Source: SG8-30 sp963695155 (GTDB taxonomy: Bacteria; Pseudomonadota; Gammaproteobacteria; Steroidobacterales; Steroidobacteraceae). Taken from it: 64,000 nucleotides of DNA. The DNA is taken from positions 62,001 through 126,000 of the forward strand of contig CAVOGD010000006.1 of the NCBI GenBank assembly GCA_963695155.1. Reading direction: 5' to 3'. This document shows, one piece after another, positions 1 to 9,032 of this stretch; within the stretch, counting starts at the first letter, position 1, and each line of letters starts with the position of its first letter. The position numbers were made by a program, and so were the translations under genes. The notes under the pieces are model-generated. The model saw only the letters and a program-made list of their open reading frames with translations. It was not told where the DNA came from and searched no databases.

Positions 1-48
1 TGCCAAGCGAACCCCCGGCCCCGCACACTTGCGCCGTTCCGGCAACGG

Positions 49-339
49 ATGGCGATCATGTCAGCAGCACGCCGCGCAGCAGCGGGCCGCATGCGGCGCG
101 AACTGCGCTACTTCCTGATGCTGGCCGGTTTCGGCCTGGTCGCGATGCCCTTCCTGATCTACCTGGCCGGCGTGCTCACGCTGGGCCCCTACGACGGCGG
201 GCTGCCCGACTTCCTGAAGTCGCTGTACGGCGCGTTCTTCACCCTGCAGCCCAGTGCCTGGCTGCTGCTGCTGGGCCCTTATCCGCTGTTCTGGGCGCTG
301 CGATTGCTGACGCGGCCGTTCCGGCGGCGCCGCAGCTGA
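49..339 (+). CDS. Small two-TM membrane protein, function unknown
   Basis: A 96-residue protein with a basic N-terminus, then two hydrophobic stretches (about residues 21-45 and 68-88) and an Arg-rich tail, so probably an inner-membrane protein with both ends in the cytoplasm. An in-frame ATG three codons downstream (58) is an equally good start. It lies just before, and convergent with, the M28 peptidase gene. I recognise no family, and the call rests on the open frame and the membrane-protein composition. Confidence 0.55.
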   Translation: MAIMSAARRAAAGRMRRELRYFLMLAGFGLVAMPFLIYLAGVLTLGPYDGGLPDFLKSLYGAFFTLQPSAWLLLLGPYPLFWALRLLTRPFRRRRS

Positions 340-363
340 GACCGCGGCGCCGCGTGCCGCCGG

Positions 364-2034
364 CTACGGTGGCGGGGCCCGCGATGCGGCACTGGCCTCG
401 CGTGCCGCCCGGAACTCGTTGCCCTCGTACCATTCGGGCCAGACCGGCTCGGCGGCGATCCGCGCGCCCACCTCGAACAGCAGCTGCAGGTCCTCGACGA
501 TCCCGCTGACGTTCCAGGACGGATCGTAGTCGTCGGACTGCTTGTGGTAGCGGTTGGCCGTGTAGTCGTCCTTGATCGCCTGGCCCGTGCCGGGCGGCTG
601 GCCGATGAGGTCGACGCCCGACTTGATGTACAGGGCCGGCACGCCCTTGCGGGCCAGGTTGAAGTGGTCCGAGCGGTAGTAGTAGCCGTGCTCCGGCGTG
701 CGGTCCGGCTTGAGGACCCGCCCCTGCGCCGCCGCCGCCTCGCCCAGGTAGTCCTCCAGCTGCGAGGCGCCGTAGCCGACCACCTCCACGTCTTGCGCGC
801 GGCCCAGCGGGTGCAGGGCGTCCACGTTGATGACCGCTGCGGTCGTCTCGAGCGGCACCAGCGGGTGGTTCGCGTAGAACTCGGATCCCAGCAGGCCCGA
901 CTCCTCGGCCGTCGGCGCCACGAAGACGATCGAGCGCGCGGGGGTGGGCAGCAACTCGCGGTAGGCGCGCGCGATGGCCAGGATGCCGGCCACGCCGGCC
1001 GCATTGTCCACGGCGCCGTTGAAGATCGTGTCGCCCGTGAGCGCCAGCGCACGCCCGAAGTGGTCCCAGTGCGCCATGTAGACCACGTATTCGTCAGGCC
1101 GGGACTTGCCGGGCAGGATGCCGGCCACGTTCGGCGAGCGGGCCCGCCGGATGACGTTGCGCACGCCGCCCGCGGCGTGCGTACCCAGCGGCACCGCCGT
1201 GAAGTCGCGCGTCATGGCCTGCCGCTGCAGCGCGTCGAGGTCGCGGCCCGACATCGCCAGCAACTGCCTGGCGCGGGCCTGCGTGATCCAGCCCTCGAGG
1301 GCGCAGCGATCGGCGCCGCCCTGCGGCGTCTCCGCGTAGAACTGCGGGCCCGTCCAGCCGTTCCTGACCACCGACCAGCCGTACGCGGCGGGCGCGGTGT
1401 CATGGATGATGATCGCGGCCTCCGCCCCCTGGCGCGCCGCCTCCTCGAACTTGTAGGTCCAGCGCCCGTAATAGGTCATCGAGCGGCCGTTGAACAGGCG
1501 CGGGTCGCCGCTGGCGAAGCCGGGGTCGTTGATCAGGATCAGCGCGGTCTTGCCGCGCATGTCCAGGCCCTGGTAGTCGTTCCAGCCGTACTCCGGCGCG
1601 ACGATGCCATAGCCGACGAACACGACCTCGCTGTTGGAGATCGCGATCGCCTGCTGGACGCGGCGCGTGCCGATCACCATGTCCTCGCCGAAACCCAGGT
1701 CCAGGCGCTGGCCGCCGTGCTCGAAGCCCAGGTTCACCGAACCGAGCGCAGCGGTGATCTCCACCAGCGGCACGTCCTGCCGGAAGCTGCCCCCGACCGG
1801 CTGCAGGCCCAGCGCCAGGAACTGCTGTTCCAGGTACTCGACCGTGGTCTGCTCGCCCGGACCGCCCGGTCCGCGGCCCTCGAAATCGTCCGACGCGAGT
1901 CGCTCGACATAGCCGCGGTAGACCTCCGCGGTGATCGAGGCGGCGGCCTGCTGGCGCGCCGCGCCCGCGGCATTGCAGCCCGCGAGGATGACCGCGAGCG
2001 CGCAGATCAGGAGTTGTCGGGTCATGGTGTGCAT
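364..2034 (-). CDS. M28 family zinc metallopeptidase, lipoprotein
   Basis: A 556-residue peptidase of the M28 (aminopeptidase Y/S) family. The start at 2034 has an AGGGAG ribosome site 5 bases upstream; the open frame runs further but without a site. The N-terminus is a lipoprotein signal with lipobox LAGC, so it is probably an outer-membrane lipoprotein facing the periplasm. The middle (about 130-290) resembles the PA-type insert common in this family. The catalytic domain follows, with HxDH around residue 322, an Asp in AVDNAAG, a Glu-Glu pair in AEESGLLG and a later Asp in NVDAL, which together make the two-zinc site. Substrate cannot be inferred. Divergent from prc. Confidence 0.9.
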   Translation of the reverse strand: MHTMTRQLLICALAVILAGCNAAGAARQQAAASITAEVYRGYVERLASDDFEGRGPGGPGEQTTVEYLEQQFLALGLQPVGGSFRQDVPLVEITAALGSVNLGFEHGGQRLDLGFGEDMVIGTRRVQQAIAISNSEVVFVGYGIVAPEYGWNDYQGLDMRGKTALILINDPGFASGDPRLFNGRSMTYYGRWTYKFEEAARQGAEAAIIIHDTAPAAYGWSVVRNGWTGPQFYAETPQGGADRCALEGWITQARARQLLAMSGRDLDALQRQAMTRDFTAVPLGTHAAGGVRNVIRRARSPNVAGILPGKSRPDEYVVYMAHWDHFGRALALTGDTIFNGAVDNAAGVAGILAIARAYRELLPTPARSIVFVAPTAEESGLLGSEFYANHPLVPLETTAAVINVDALHPLGRAQDVEVVGYGASQLEDYLGEAAAAQGRVLKPDRTPEHGYYYRSDHFNLARKGVPALYIKSGVDLIGQPPGTGQAIKDDYTANRYHKQSDDYDPSWNVSGIVEDLQLLFEVGARIAAEPVWPEWYEGNEFRAAREASAASRAPPP

Positions 2035-2229
2035 CGTGCTCCCTTGCCTGGGCATGGAACCGGCGCCTGGCGGCGGCGGTCTGAATAGAGGTCGGGGACC
2101 GGCCCGCAGGACCAGCCGATGGCGCCCGTGGGCGCCGAACACTAGCACAGCGCCGACCGGCGGCCCATCGCCGCAGCGGCTCGCCGGCGGGTCCGCGCCG
2201 CCGCCGCCCGGGCAGCGTGACGGCCGTAC

Positions 2230-2258
2230 TTGATTGCCCGGCGCACCGCCACTAGCCT
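2230..2258 (+). promoter_or_regulatory. Candidate sigma-70 promoter for prc
   Basis: TTGATT (2230-2235), a 17-base spacer and TAGCCT (2253-2258), about 45 bases before the likely prc start. Only the hexamer spacing supports it. Confidence 0.35.
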
Positions 2259-2302
2259 AGCGATTCGATCGAGTGCCCCTGAACCCGGAATTCCAGCAGA
2301 CC

Positions 2303-4420
2303 ATGAACGACCCCCGCCGTTTCACCTCCATGCCGTGGCCGAGGCTGGCGCTGCTCGCCGGCGCGGCGCTGCTGGTGGCGGTCGTCGTCATGGGGGCCGG
2401 CCGCGGACCGGCCGTGGCCGTCGCACCGGCGCTGGCCGCGACCGGTGAACTGGCGCCGTCGGAACGGCACCGCCGCGTGGTGCGGCTCGTGGCGGAAGTC
2501 ATGGAGCGCCAGCACTATCGCCAGGCCCCGCTGGACGACGACCTCTCGTCGCTCATCTACGAGCGTTACCTCGAAGCGCTCGACGGCAGCCGCAGCTACC
2601 TGCTGGCCTCCGACATTGCGGAGTTCGAGAAGTACCGCTACGGCATGGACGAGGCCATCAAGGTCGCCGACCTGCGCCCGGCCTTCGAGATCTTCAGGCG
2701 CCTGCAGCAGCGCAACCGCGAGCGCATCGACTACGCGATCGGGCTGCTGGAGACCGAGCCGGACCTCACGCTGGCGGAGTCCTTCTGGTTCGATCGCAGC
2801 GACCTGCCGTGGCCGGCCGACGCGGCGGAACTGGACGACCTGTGGCGCAAGCGGGTCAAGAACGACGTGCTGTCGCTGCGCCTGGCCGGCCAGCAGTGGC
2901 CGGAAACGCAGGAGGTGCTGCGCAAGCGCTACGAGCGCGTGCTCAAGCGCATAGACCAGATCGCGCCGGACGACGTGTTCGAGATCTTCATGAACGCGTA
3001 CTCGCACGTCTTCGACCCGCATTCCAGCTACCTGGGCCCGCGCAACTCCGAGGAATACAACATTGCGATGAGCCTGTCCTACGAGGGCATCGGCGCGTCG
3101 CTGCAGCTGATCGACGACTACGTGACCATCGTCACCGTGCTGCCGGGCGGACCGGCCGCGCTGTCCGGCAAGGTCAAGGCATCCGACCGCATCACGTCGG
3201 TCGGCCAGGGCCGCGACGGCCAGCTGGTGGACGTCGTGGGCTGGCGGCTGGACGACGTCGTGCAGCTGATTCGCGGCCCGCTCGACACGGTCGTGCGGCT
3301 GCAGATCCTGCCCGGCGGCGCCGTCCCCGGGTCACCCGAGAACGTCATCGAGCTGACCCGCAACCGGGTCACGCTGGAGGCGCAGGCCGCGCGGAAGGAG
3401 GTGCACAAGACCGAGCGCGACGGGCGCGAGCTGACGGTCGGCACGCTGTACGTGCCCAGTTTCTACCAGGACCACCAGGCGCGTGCGGCGGGAGAAGCCG
3501 ACTACCGCAGCACGACACGCGACGCGCAGCGACTGATCGGCGAGCTCAAGGCCGCGGGCATGGACGCGCTGATCGTGGACCTGCGGGACAACGGCGGCGG
3601 TCACCTGTCCGAGGCCACCAGCCTGGTCGGGCTGTTCATCGAGCAGGGACCGGTCGTGCAGTTGCGCGAGACCGGCGGGCGCATCGAGGTGCTGGACGAC
3701 CCGGAACCGGGCGTCGCATGGGACGGCCCGCTGGTCGTGCTGGTGAACCGCGCCAGCGCCTCGGCCTCGGAGATCTTCGCCGGCGCCATCCAGGACTACG
3801 GCCGCGGGCTGGTCGTGGGGCAGCAGACCTACGGCAAGGGCTCGGTGCAGAACCTGTATCCGCTGGACCGCTATGCGCTGGGCCCCAAGTCGGGCTTCGG
3901 GCAGCTGACCGTGACCATCGGCAAGTATTACCGGGTCACCGGCGACAGCACCCAGCACCGTGGCGTGTCGCCGGACATCGAGCTGCCCTCGCTGCTCAGC
4001 ATGGCCGACATCGGCGAGAGCACGCGCGACAGCGCGCTGCCGTGGGATCGCATCCGGCCGGCCGCCTTCGAGCGCCGTCCCGGCATCGAGCGCGAACTGT
4101 CGGTGATCGGCCAGGCGCACGACCAGCGCATCCGCGGCGACGCCGATTTCCTCGCGCTGCAGGCCGACCTCGGGTCGTTGCAGCGCCTGCGCGCGCAGAA
4201 GGCCGTCTCGCTCAACCTCGAGGAGCGGCGCGCCGAGCGCGCGGCGCTCGAGCAGGAACGCCTCGAGCGGGAGAACGTCAGGCGCAGGACCCAGGGCCTG
4301 GCCGCGCTCGCCTCGCTCGAGGAACTGGACGAGGCCGAGCGCCCCGACGCCGTGCTGGACGAGGCCGTCGAGATCGCCGCCGATGTCTTCGCCGGCGAGG
4401 CCCAATCGGGCACCGGGTAA
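2303..4420 (+). CDS. prc: Tail-specific carboxy-terminal protease (S41A)
   Basis: Periplasmic protease of the Prc/Tsp family, which degrades proteins by their C-terminal tails and controls peptidoglycan hydrolases and lipoproteins. Order of parts: an N-terminal signal or anchor (hydrophobic run about 14-34), the Tsp N-terminal helical domain, a PDZ domain near 240-330, the S41 catalytic domain, then a C-terminal helical region rich in charged residues. The catalytic pair is the Ser in SASASE (about 487) and the Lys in TYGKGS (about 512), 25 residues apart as in E. coli Prc. The start is uncertain: ATG 2303 is used, while GTG 2273 and ATG 2330 are also possible. Length is typical. Confidence 0.94.
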   Translation: MNDPRRFTSMPWPRLALLAGAALLVAVVVMGAGRGPAVAVAPALAATGELAPSERHRRVVRLVAEVMERQHYRQAPLDDDLSSLIYERYLEALDGSRSYLLASDIAEFEKYRYGMDEAIKVADLRPAFEIFRRLQQRNRERIDYAIGLLETEPDLTLAESFWFDRSDLPWPADAAELDDLWRKRVKNDVLSLRLAGQQWPETQEVLRKRYERVLKRIDQIAPDDVFEIFMNAYSHVFDPHSSYLGPRNSEEYNIAMSLSYEGIGASLQLIDDYVTIVTVLPGGPAALSGKVKASDRITSVGQGRDGQLVDVVGWRLDDVVQLIRGPLDTVVRLQILPGGAVPGSPENVIELTRNRVTLEAQAARKEVHKTERDGRELTVGTLYVPSFYQDHQARAAGEADYRSTTRDAQRLIGELKAAGMDALIVDLRDNGGGHLSEATSLVGLFIEQGPVVQLRETGGRIEVLDDPEPGVAWDGPLVVLVNRASASASEIFAGAIQDYGRGLVVGQQTYGKGSVQNLYPLDRYALGPKSGFGQLTVTIGKYYRVTGDSTQHRGVSPDIELPSLLSMADIGESTRDSALPWDRIRPAAFERRPGIERELSVIGQAHDQRIRGDADFLALQADLGSLQRLRAQKAVSLNLEERRAERAALEQERLERENVRRRTQGLAALASLEELDEAERPDAVLDEAVEIAADVFAGEAQSGTG

Positions 4421-4512
4421 TCCCGCACCGGGTGCCGGGCAGAGACCGGGCACCTGCGGTATGCTGCAAGCTATTGATTTTAATAACCGCGATGCTTTGT
4501 GCATCGAATCTT

Positions 4513-4551
4513 ACTGTTATACTTGACTATAACACTAGTAGTCCGTAGCAT
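4513..4551 (+). promoter_or_regulatory. Promoter with palindromic operator for the RND efflux operon
   Basis: TTGACT (4523-4528), a 17-base spacer and TAGCAT (4546-4551) make a good sigma-70 promoter. Over the -35 box sits an inverted repeat: arms 4513-4521 (ACTGTTATA) and 4528-4536 (TATAACACT) around a 6-base centre, with one mismatch in nine pairs. Position and size fit a TetR- or MarR-type repressor site. A second, shorter hairpin (CGATGC/GCATCG, 4490-4506) lies just upstream. No regulator gene is adjacent. Confidence 0.6.
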
Positions 4552-4574
4552 TTGCGGCACTGGAACCGGGAGGA

Positions 4575-5723
4575 ATGACCGTGACACTTTTTCAGCAGGC
4601 AGCCGGAGCCCGTCCGATCGCCACGCCGCTGGCGCTGGCCGCCATGCTGCTCGCGGGCGCAGCCCTGCTGGGCTGTGACAAGGCCGACGGCAAGAACGCG
4701 GACAAGAACGGCGAGGCGGGCCCGGTCGCGGTGCCGATCGAGGTTGCCGCGCCCATTGTCGGTGATATGGAGGCCGTCTATACCGGCACCGCGTCAGTCA
4801 CCGCGGACCGCACGGCCATCGTGATGCCTAAGGTGCGCGGCGAAGTGCGCGCAGTGCTTGCCGAGGAAGGCGACCGGGTGCGCGCAGGTCAGGTGCTGGC
4901 CCGCCTCGATGGCGACCAGCTGCGGCTTGAGGTCGCTCAGGCGGAAGCCAACTTGCGCAAGCTCGAGCGCGATTACAATCGCAATATCGAGCTGCAGAAG
5001 AACGGCCTGGTCAGCGTCACGGCTTTCGACAGCCTGAAGTATGAGTTGGACACGGCCCGCGCCACGTACGGCCTGGCCAAGCTGCAACTGTCCTACACGG
5101 AGATCCGCTCGCCAATCGACGGCGTCGTCGTCAACCGAGCCGCGGTCATGCGGGTCGGCAACACGATCGCCCCGATCGGAGGCGTGATCGCATCCGCCGA
5201 CAGCGCGGCATTTGTCGTCAGCGACTTCGACTCGCTGGTGCTCACGGTCGGCGTGCCGGAGGGTGAACTGCCCAAGCTGGCGGTTCAACAGTCCGCACAG
5301 GTCACCGTGGACGCGGTGCCCGGCCGCAAGTTCGACGCCAGGATCGCCCTGGTTACGCCGCGCGTGGACCCGGCCACCGGCACCTTCCCGGTGAAAGTCG
5401 AGATCGACGATCCGCAGGGGCAACTGCGCCCCGGCATGTTCGCGCGGGTCAGAATCGTCTACGAACGCAAGGCCAACGCGCTGAAGATCCTGCGCAGCGC
5501 GTTTCTGGAGAATGACGGGCCGCCCACCGTGTTCGTGGTAGTCGACGGCAAGGCGGAGCAGCGGCAGCTCGAACTGGGGCTGTTGAACGGCAGCTACGTC
5601 GAGGTGCTGTCCGGTGTCACGGCCACCGACCAGGTGATCGTGGTCGGGCAAAGCGGCCTCAAGAACGGCACTCTGGTCAAGGTCGTGAACACCGAGAACA
5701 TCAAGGCGGCGGCGGCGGGCTGA
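4575..5723 (+). CDS. RND efflux periplasmic adaptor subunit (membrane fusion lipoprotein)
   Basis: Adaptor that links an RND pump to an outer-membrane channel. It has a lipoprotein signal (lipobox ALLGC, Cys near residue 34), a barrel-sandwich/lipoyl-like half with GDRVRAGQVLARLDG, a short hairpin, a second lipoyl half with SPIDGVV, then beta-barrel and membrane-proximal domains. Length (382) is normal. The ribosome site GGGAGGA abuts ATG 4575, which is too close, whereas GTG 4581, two codons on, has ideal spacing and may be the true start. First gene of an operon with two pump genes. Substrate is unknown, and no TolC-type gene is in the window. Confidence 0.92.
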   Translation: MTVTLFQQAAGARPIATPLALAAMLLAGAALLGCDKADGKNADKNGEAGPVAVPIEVAAPIVGDMEAVYTGTASVTADRTAIVMPKVRGEVRAVLAEEGDRVRAGQVLARLDGDQLRLEVAQAEANLRKLERDYNRNIELQKNGLVSVTAFDSLKYELDTARATYGLAKLQLSYTEIRSPIDGVVVNRAAVMRVGNTIAPIGGVIASADSAAFVVSDFDSLVLTVGVPEGELPKLAVQQSAQVTVDAVPGRKFDARIALVTPRVDPATGTFPVKVEIDDPQGQLRPGMFARVRIVYERKANALKILRSAFLENDGPPTVFVVVDGKAEQRQLELGLLNGSYVEVLSGVTATDQVIVVGQSGLKNGTLVKVVNTENIKAAAAG

Positions 5724-5792
5724 TTCAGGGCGGGGCCCGGATCGCCCCTTCCCTTCGCGCCTGTCCAGGCAGACGGAAGGAACCCACACGTC

Positions 5793-8700
5793 ATGAAGAT
5801 CGTTGATTTCGCAACCCGGCGGCGTGTGACCGTCTTCATGGTCACGATCGCGATACTGCTATTCGGCTTCGTCTCGCTGTCGCGTCTCAAGCTGAACCTG
5901 CTACCGGACCTGTCCTACCCCACCCTCACCGTGCGCACGGACCTGACCGGCGCGGCGCCGCTGGAGCTCGAGACGCTGATTACGCGCCCGATCGAGGAGG
6001 CGGTCGGCATCATCCGTAACGTCGGCCAGGTCCGCTCCGTATCCCGTTCCGGGCAATCGGACGTCATCCTCGAATTCGCCTGGGGGACCGACATGGACCT
6101 CGCGGGCATCGACGTTCGCGAGAAGCTCGACCTGCTGCAATTGCCGATCGAGGCCAGCCGGCCGATCCTGCTTCGTTTCGACCCCTCGAGCGAGCCGGCG
6201 CTGCGTCTCGCCTTCATTGACCGCGAGCCCGGCGACGGGGTCGAGCAGTCCTCCGCGCAGGCCGCCGAGGACCGCCTCAAGTTCCTGCGCCGCTTCGCGG
6301 ATGACCGGCTCAAGCCGGACCTCGAGTCGGTCGAGGGCTCCGCCGCCGTGAAGGTGAGCGGCGGCTTCGAGGAGGAGATCCAGGTCTACATAGACCAGGG
6401 CAAGCTGGCCGCCCTCGGCATCCCCATCGAGACCGTGTCGCGGCGCGTCGGCGAGGAAAACGTCAACCTGTCTGGCGGCCGCCTCGAGCAGGGTTCGCAA
6501 CGCTATCTGGTGCGCACGCTGAACGAGTTCGGCTCGGTGCAGGAGATGGCGGACTCGATCGTGACGACCATCGAGGGCCGGCCGGTCTACCTGCGCGACG
6601 TGGCCAGGGTGGTGCGGGGCTACAAGGATCGCGAGGCGATCACCCGCGTCAACGGTCGCGAATCGGTGGAGCTGGCGGTATACAAGGAGGGCGACGCGAA
6701 CACGGTGCAGCTTGCGGCCGGAATCCGCGAGCGGCTGAAGTCGATGGACGAGTCGCTGCCGCCTGGCAGCGAGATGAAGGTCGTCTACGACCAGTCCCGG
6801 TTCATCTCCTCAGCCATCGGTGAGGTGCGCGAGGCGGCGCTGATCGGCGGCCTGCTGGCGATCCTCGTGCTGTACTTGTTCCTGCGCGACGCGCGCGCCA
6901 CGATGATCACCGGGATCGCGATCCCGGTCTCGGTCATCGGCACCTTCGTGTTGATGTACTCCTTCGACCTGTCCCTCAATATCATGTCGCTGGGCGGCAT
7001 CGCGCTGGCGGTCGGCATGCTGGTGGACAATGCCGTAGTGGTCCTGGAGAGCATCGTGCGGCGCCGCGAGCAGGGCCTGTCGCGCATCGAGGCGGCCAGC
7101 GAGGGAACCAAGGAAGTTGCGACGGCGGTAACCGCCGCCACGCTGACCTCGATCGCCGTCTTCTTCCCGATGGTGTTCATCAGCGGCGTGGCCGGCCAGC
7201 TGTTCAAGGACCAGGCGCTGACCGTCACCTTCGCGCTGATCTTCTCGCTGGTCATCGCCATCACGCTGGTGCCGATGCTCGCGGCTGGCGGGGATCCGCC
7301 GGCGGCCTCGGACACCGCCATGGCGCACAAACCACCCAGCCGCGTCGGCCGCGGCCTGACGGCGCTGATCCGACTGATGCGCCGGGCCACGCGCGCGGTG
7401 AGCAACGGCTTTGCATGGGCGCTGTCGCCGGGCGTGCGCGCCACCCAATGGGCCTATCACAGTATTGAACGTGTCTACTCGCCTGGCATTCGCTGGGCGC
7501 TCGAGCACCGCGGCCGGGTCGTGGCCCTGTCGCTCGGCGTGCTCACGCTGACTGCGATACTGGTGCCGTGGCTCGGCACCGAACTCATCCCGCAGCTCGC
7601 GCAGGGCGAATTCATCGCCGACCTGCGCATGCCCCCAGGCACGCCACTCGAGCAGGCCGACCGCTCGATGGAGGCGGCGCAGCGATTCACCATGGCCCAG
7701 CCGGACGTTGCGCAGTCCTATTCCGTCACCGGCACCGGCAACCGCCTCGACGCGAACCCGACCGACGCCGGCGAGAACACGGGCCGGCTGTCGGTCACCC
7801 TGCGGGAGGGCTCGAAACGCGAGGACGAGGAACGTGTCGTCGGACAGTTGCGCCGCGAATTCGACTCGCTGGCGGGCGTGCAGTACCAGTTCAGCCGGCC
7901 CGCCCTGTTCAGCTTCGCGACACCGCTCGAGGTCGTGGTCTCGGGCTATGACCTGGAGCGGCTGCGGACGGTCGCGGGGAGCGTACAGTCGAACATGGAA
8001 CGGAGCCCCCTCTTCAGCGACATAAAGTCGACCGTTGAAGCCGGCAACCCGGAGATCCAGATCATCTTCGACCAGGACCGCGCCTCACAGCTCGGCCTGT
8101 CGGTGCGTGAAATGGCGGATCGCGTCGTGTCGAGCGTGCGCGGCGACATTGCGACCCGTTACAAGCTGCGCGAGCGAAACATCGATGTGCTGGTGCGCAG
8201 CGTGGACGCACGCGCTTCGTCGGTCGACGAAATTCGCAACCTTATCGTCAACCCGCGCAGTGACCGGCCCGTGCCGCTGTCGGCCGTGGCCGACGTCAAG
8301 CTCGCGGTTGGCCCGGCAGAGATACGGCGGGCCGGCCAGGAACGCGTCGCGTTGGTCTCCGCCAACCTGGCCTCCGGTGACCTCGGTACGGCGCTGGTCG
8401 AGCTGGAGCGGATCGTTGCGGAGCTGCCGGAGACGCCTGGCATCAGCGTCTACGTGAGCGGCCAGAGCGAGGAAATGCAGGACTCGTTCCGCTCACTGCA
8501 GTTCACGCTGGTGCTCGCCATCTTCCTGGTGTACCTGGTGATGGCTTCGCAGTTCGAGTCGCTGCTGCACCCGTTTGTCATCCTGCTCACCATCCCGCTT
8601 GCCCTGGCGGGCTCGGTATGGGCCATGTTCCTGACCGGCACGACCATCAACGTCGTCGCCTACATCGGCCTGATCATGCTGGCCGGCATCGTCGTCAATC

Positions 8701-9029
8701 AGTCCATCGTGCTGATCGACGCGGTCAATCAGGCGCGCCAGCGCGGGATGAGCAAGCACGATGCGATCATCCACGCCGGCCAGATCCGGCTGCGCCCGAT
8801 CCTGATCACCAAGCTGACGACCATCCTGGGGTTGCTGCCGATGGCGCTGGGCCTCGGCGAGGGCGCCGAGATTCGCCAGCCCATGGCCATCACCGTGATC
8901 GGCGGCGTCGCGATATCGAGTGTCTTCACGCTGCTCGTGATACCGGTCGTCTACTCGTTGATGGACCGCAAGCGGTTCCCATCCGCGGCCGCGACAGGCG
9001 CGCCCGCAGCAGCTGATCAGGAGGCCTGA
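5793..9029 (+). CDS. RND efflux pump permease subunit (HAE1-like), first copy
   Basis: Proton-driven inner-membrane pump, 1078 residues, with the standard 12-helix RND plan and two large periplasmic loops. The TM4 motif reads GMLVDNAVVVLES: one of the two AcrB aspartates is kept and the second is Asn. The TM10 segment reads AGIVVNQSIVLID where AcrB has its essential Lys, a pattern shared with other non-AcrB HAE1 pumps. An extra, poorly conserved cytoplasmic linker lies around residues 500-560. Ribosome site GGAAGGAA is upstream. A second pump gene follows after 3 bases, so the two may form one mixed trimer as MdtB/MdtC do; that is inference. Confidence 0.93.
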   Translation: MKIVDFATRRRVTVFMVTIAILLFGFVSLSRLKLNLLPDLSYPTLTVRTDLTGAAPLELETLITRPIEEAVGIIRNVGQVRSVSRSGQSDVILEFAWGTDMDLAGIDVREKLDLLQLPIEASRPILLRFDPSSEPALRLAFIDREPGDGVEQSSAQAAEDRLKFLRRFADDRLKPDLESVEGSAAVKVSGGFEEEIQVYIDQGKLAALGIPIETVSRRVGEENVNLSGGRLEQGSQRYLVRTLNEFGSVQEMADSIVTTIEGRPVYLRDVARVVRGYKDREAITRVNGRESVELAVYKEGDANTVQLAAGIRERLKSMDESLPPGSEMKVVYDQSRFISSAIGEVREAALIGGLLAILVLYLFLRDARATMITGIAIPVSVIGTFVLMYSFDLSLNIMSLGGIALAVGMLVDNAVVVLESIVRRREQGLSRIEAASEGTKEVATAVTAATLTSIAVFFPMVFISGVAGQLFKDQALTVTFALIFSLVIAITLVPMLAAGGDPPAASDTAMAHKPPSRVGRGLTALIRLMRRATRAVSNGFAWALSPGVRATQWAYHSIERVYSPGIRWALEHRGRVVALSLGVLTLTAILVPWLGTELIPQLAQGEFIADLRMPPGTPLEQADRSMEAAQRFTMAQPDVAQSYSVTGTGNRLDANPTDAGENTGRLSVTLREGSKREDEERVVGQLRREFDSLAGVQYQFSRPALFSFATPLEVVVSGYDLERLRTVAGSVQSNMERSPLFSDIKSTVEAGNPEIQIIFDQDRASQLGLSVREMADRVVSSVRGDIATRYKLRERNIDVLVRSVDARASSVDEIRNLIVNPRSDRPVPLSAVADVKLAVGPAEIRRAGQERVALVSANLASGDLGTALVELERIVAELPETPGISVYVSGQSEEMQDSFRSLQFTLVLAIFLVYLVMASQFESLLHPFVILLTIPLALAGSVWAMFLTGTTINVVAYIGLIMLAGIVVNQSIVLIDAVNQARQRGMSKHDAIIHAGQIRLRPILITKLTTILGLLPMALGLGEGAEIRQPMAITVIGGVAISSVFTLLVIPVVYSLMDRKRFPSAAATGAPAAADQEA

Positions 9030-9032
9030 GCC

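Noticed and set aside
1..48. Gene fragment at the left edge
   Set aside because: Too short to judge; nothing recognisable.
4421..4460. Rho-independent terminator after prc
   Set aside because: GGTGCC/GGCACC can pair, but bulges are needed and there is no T-run.
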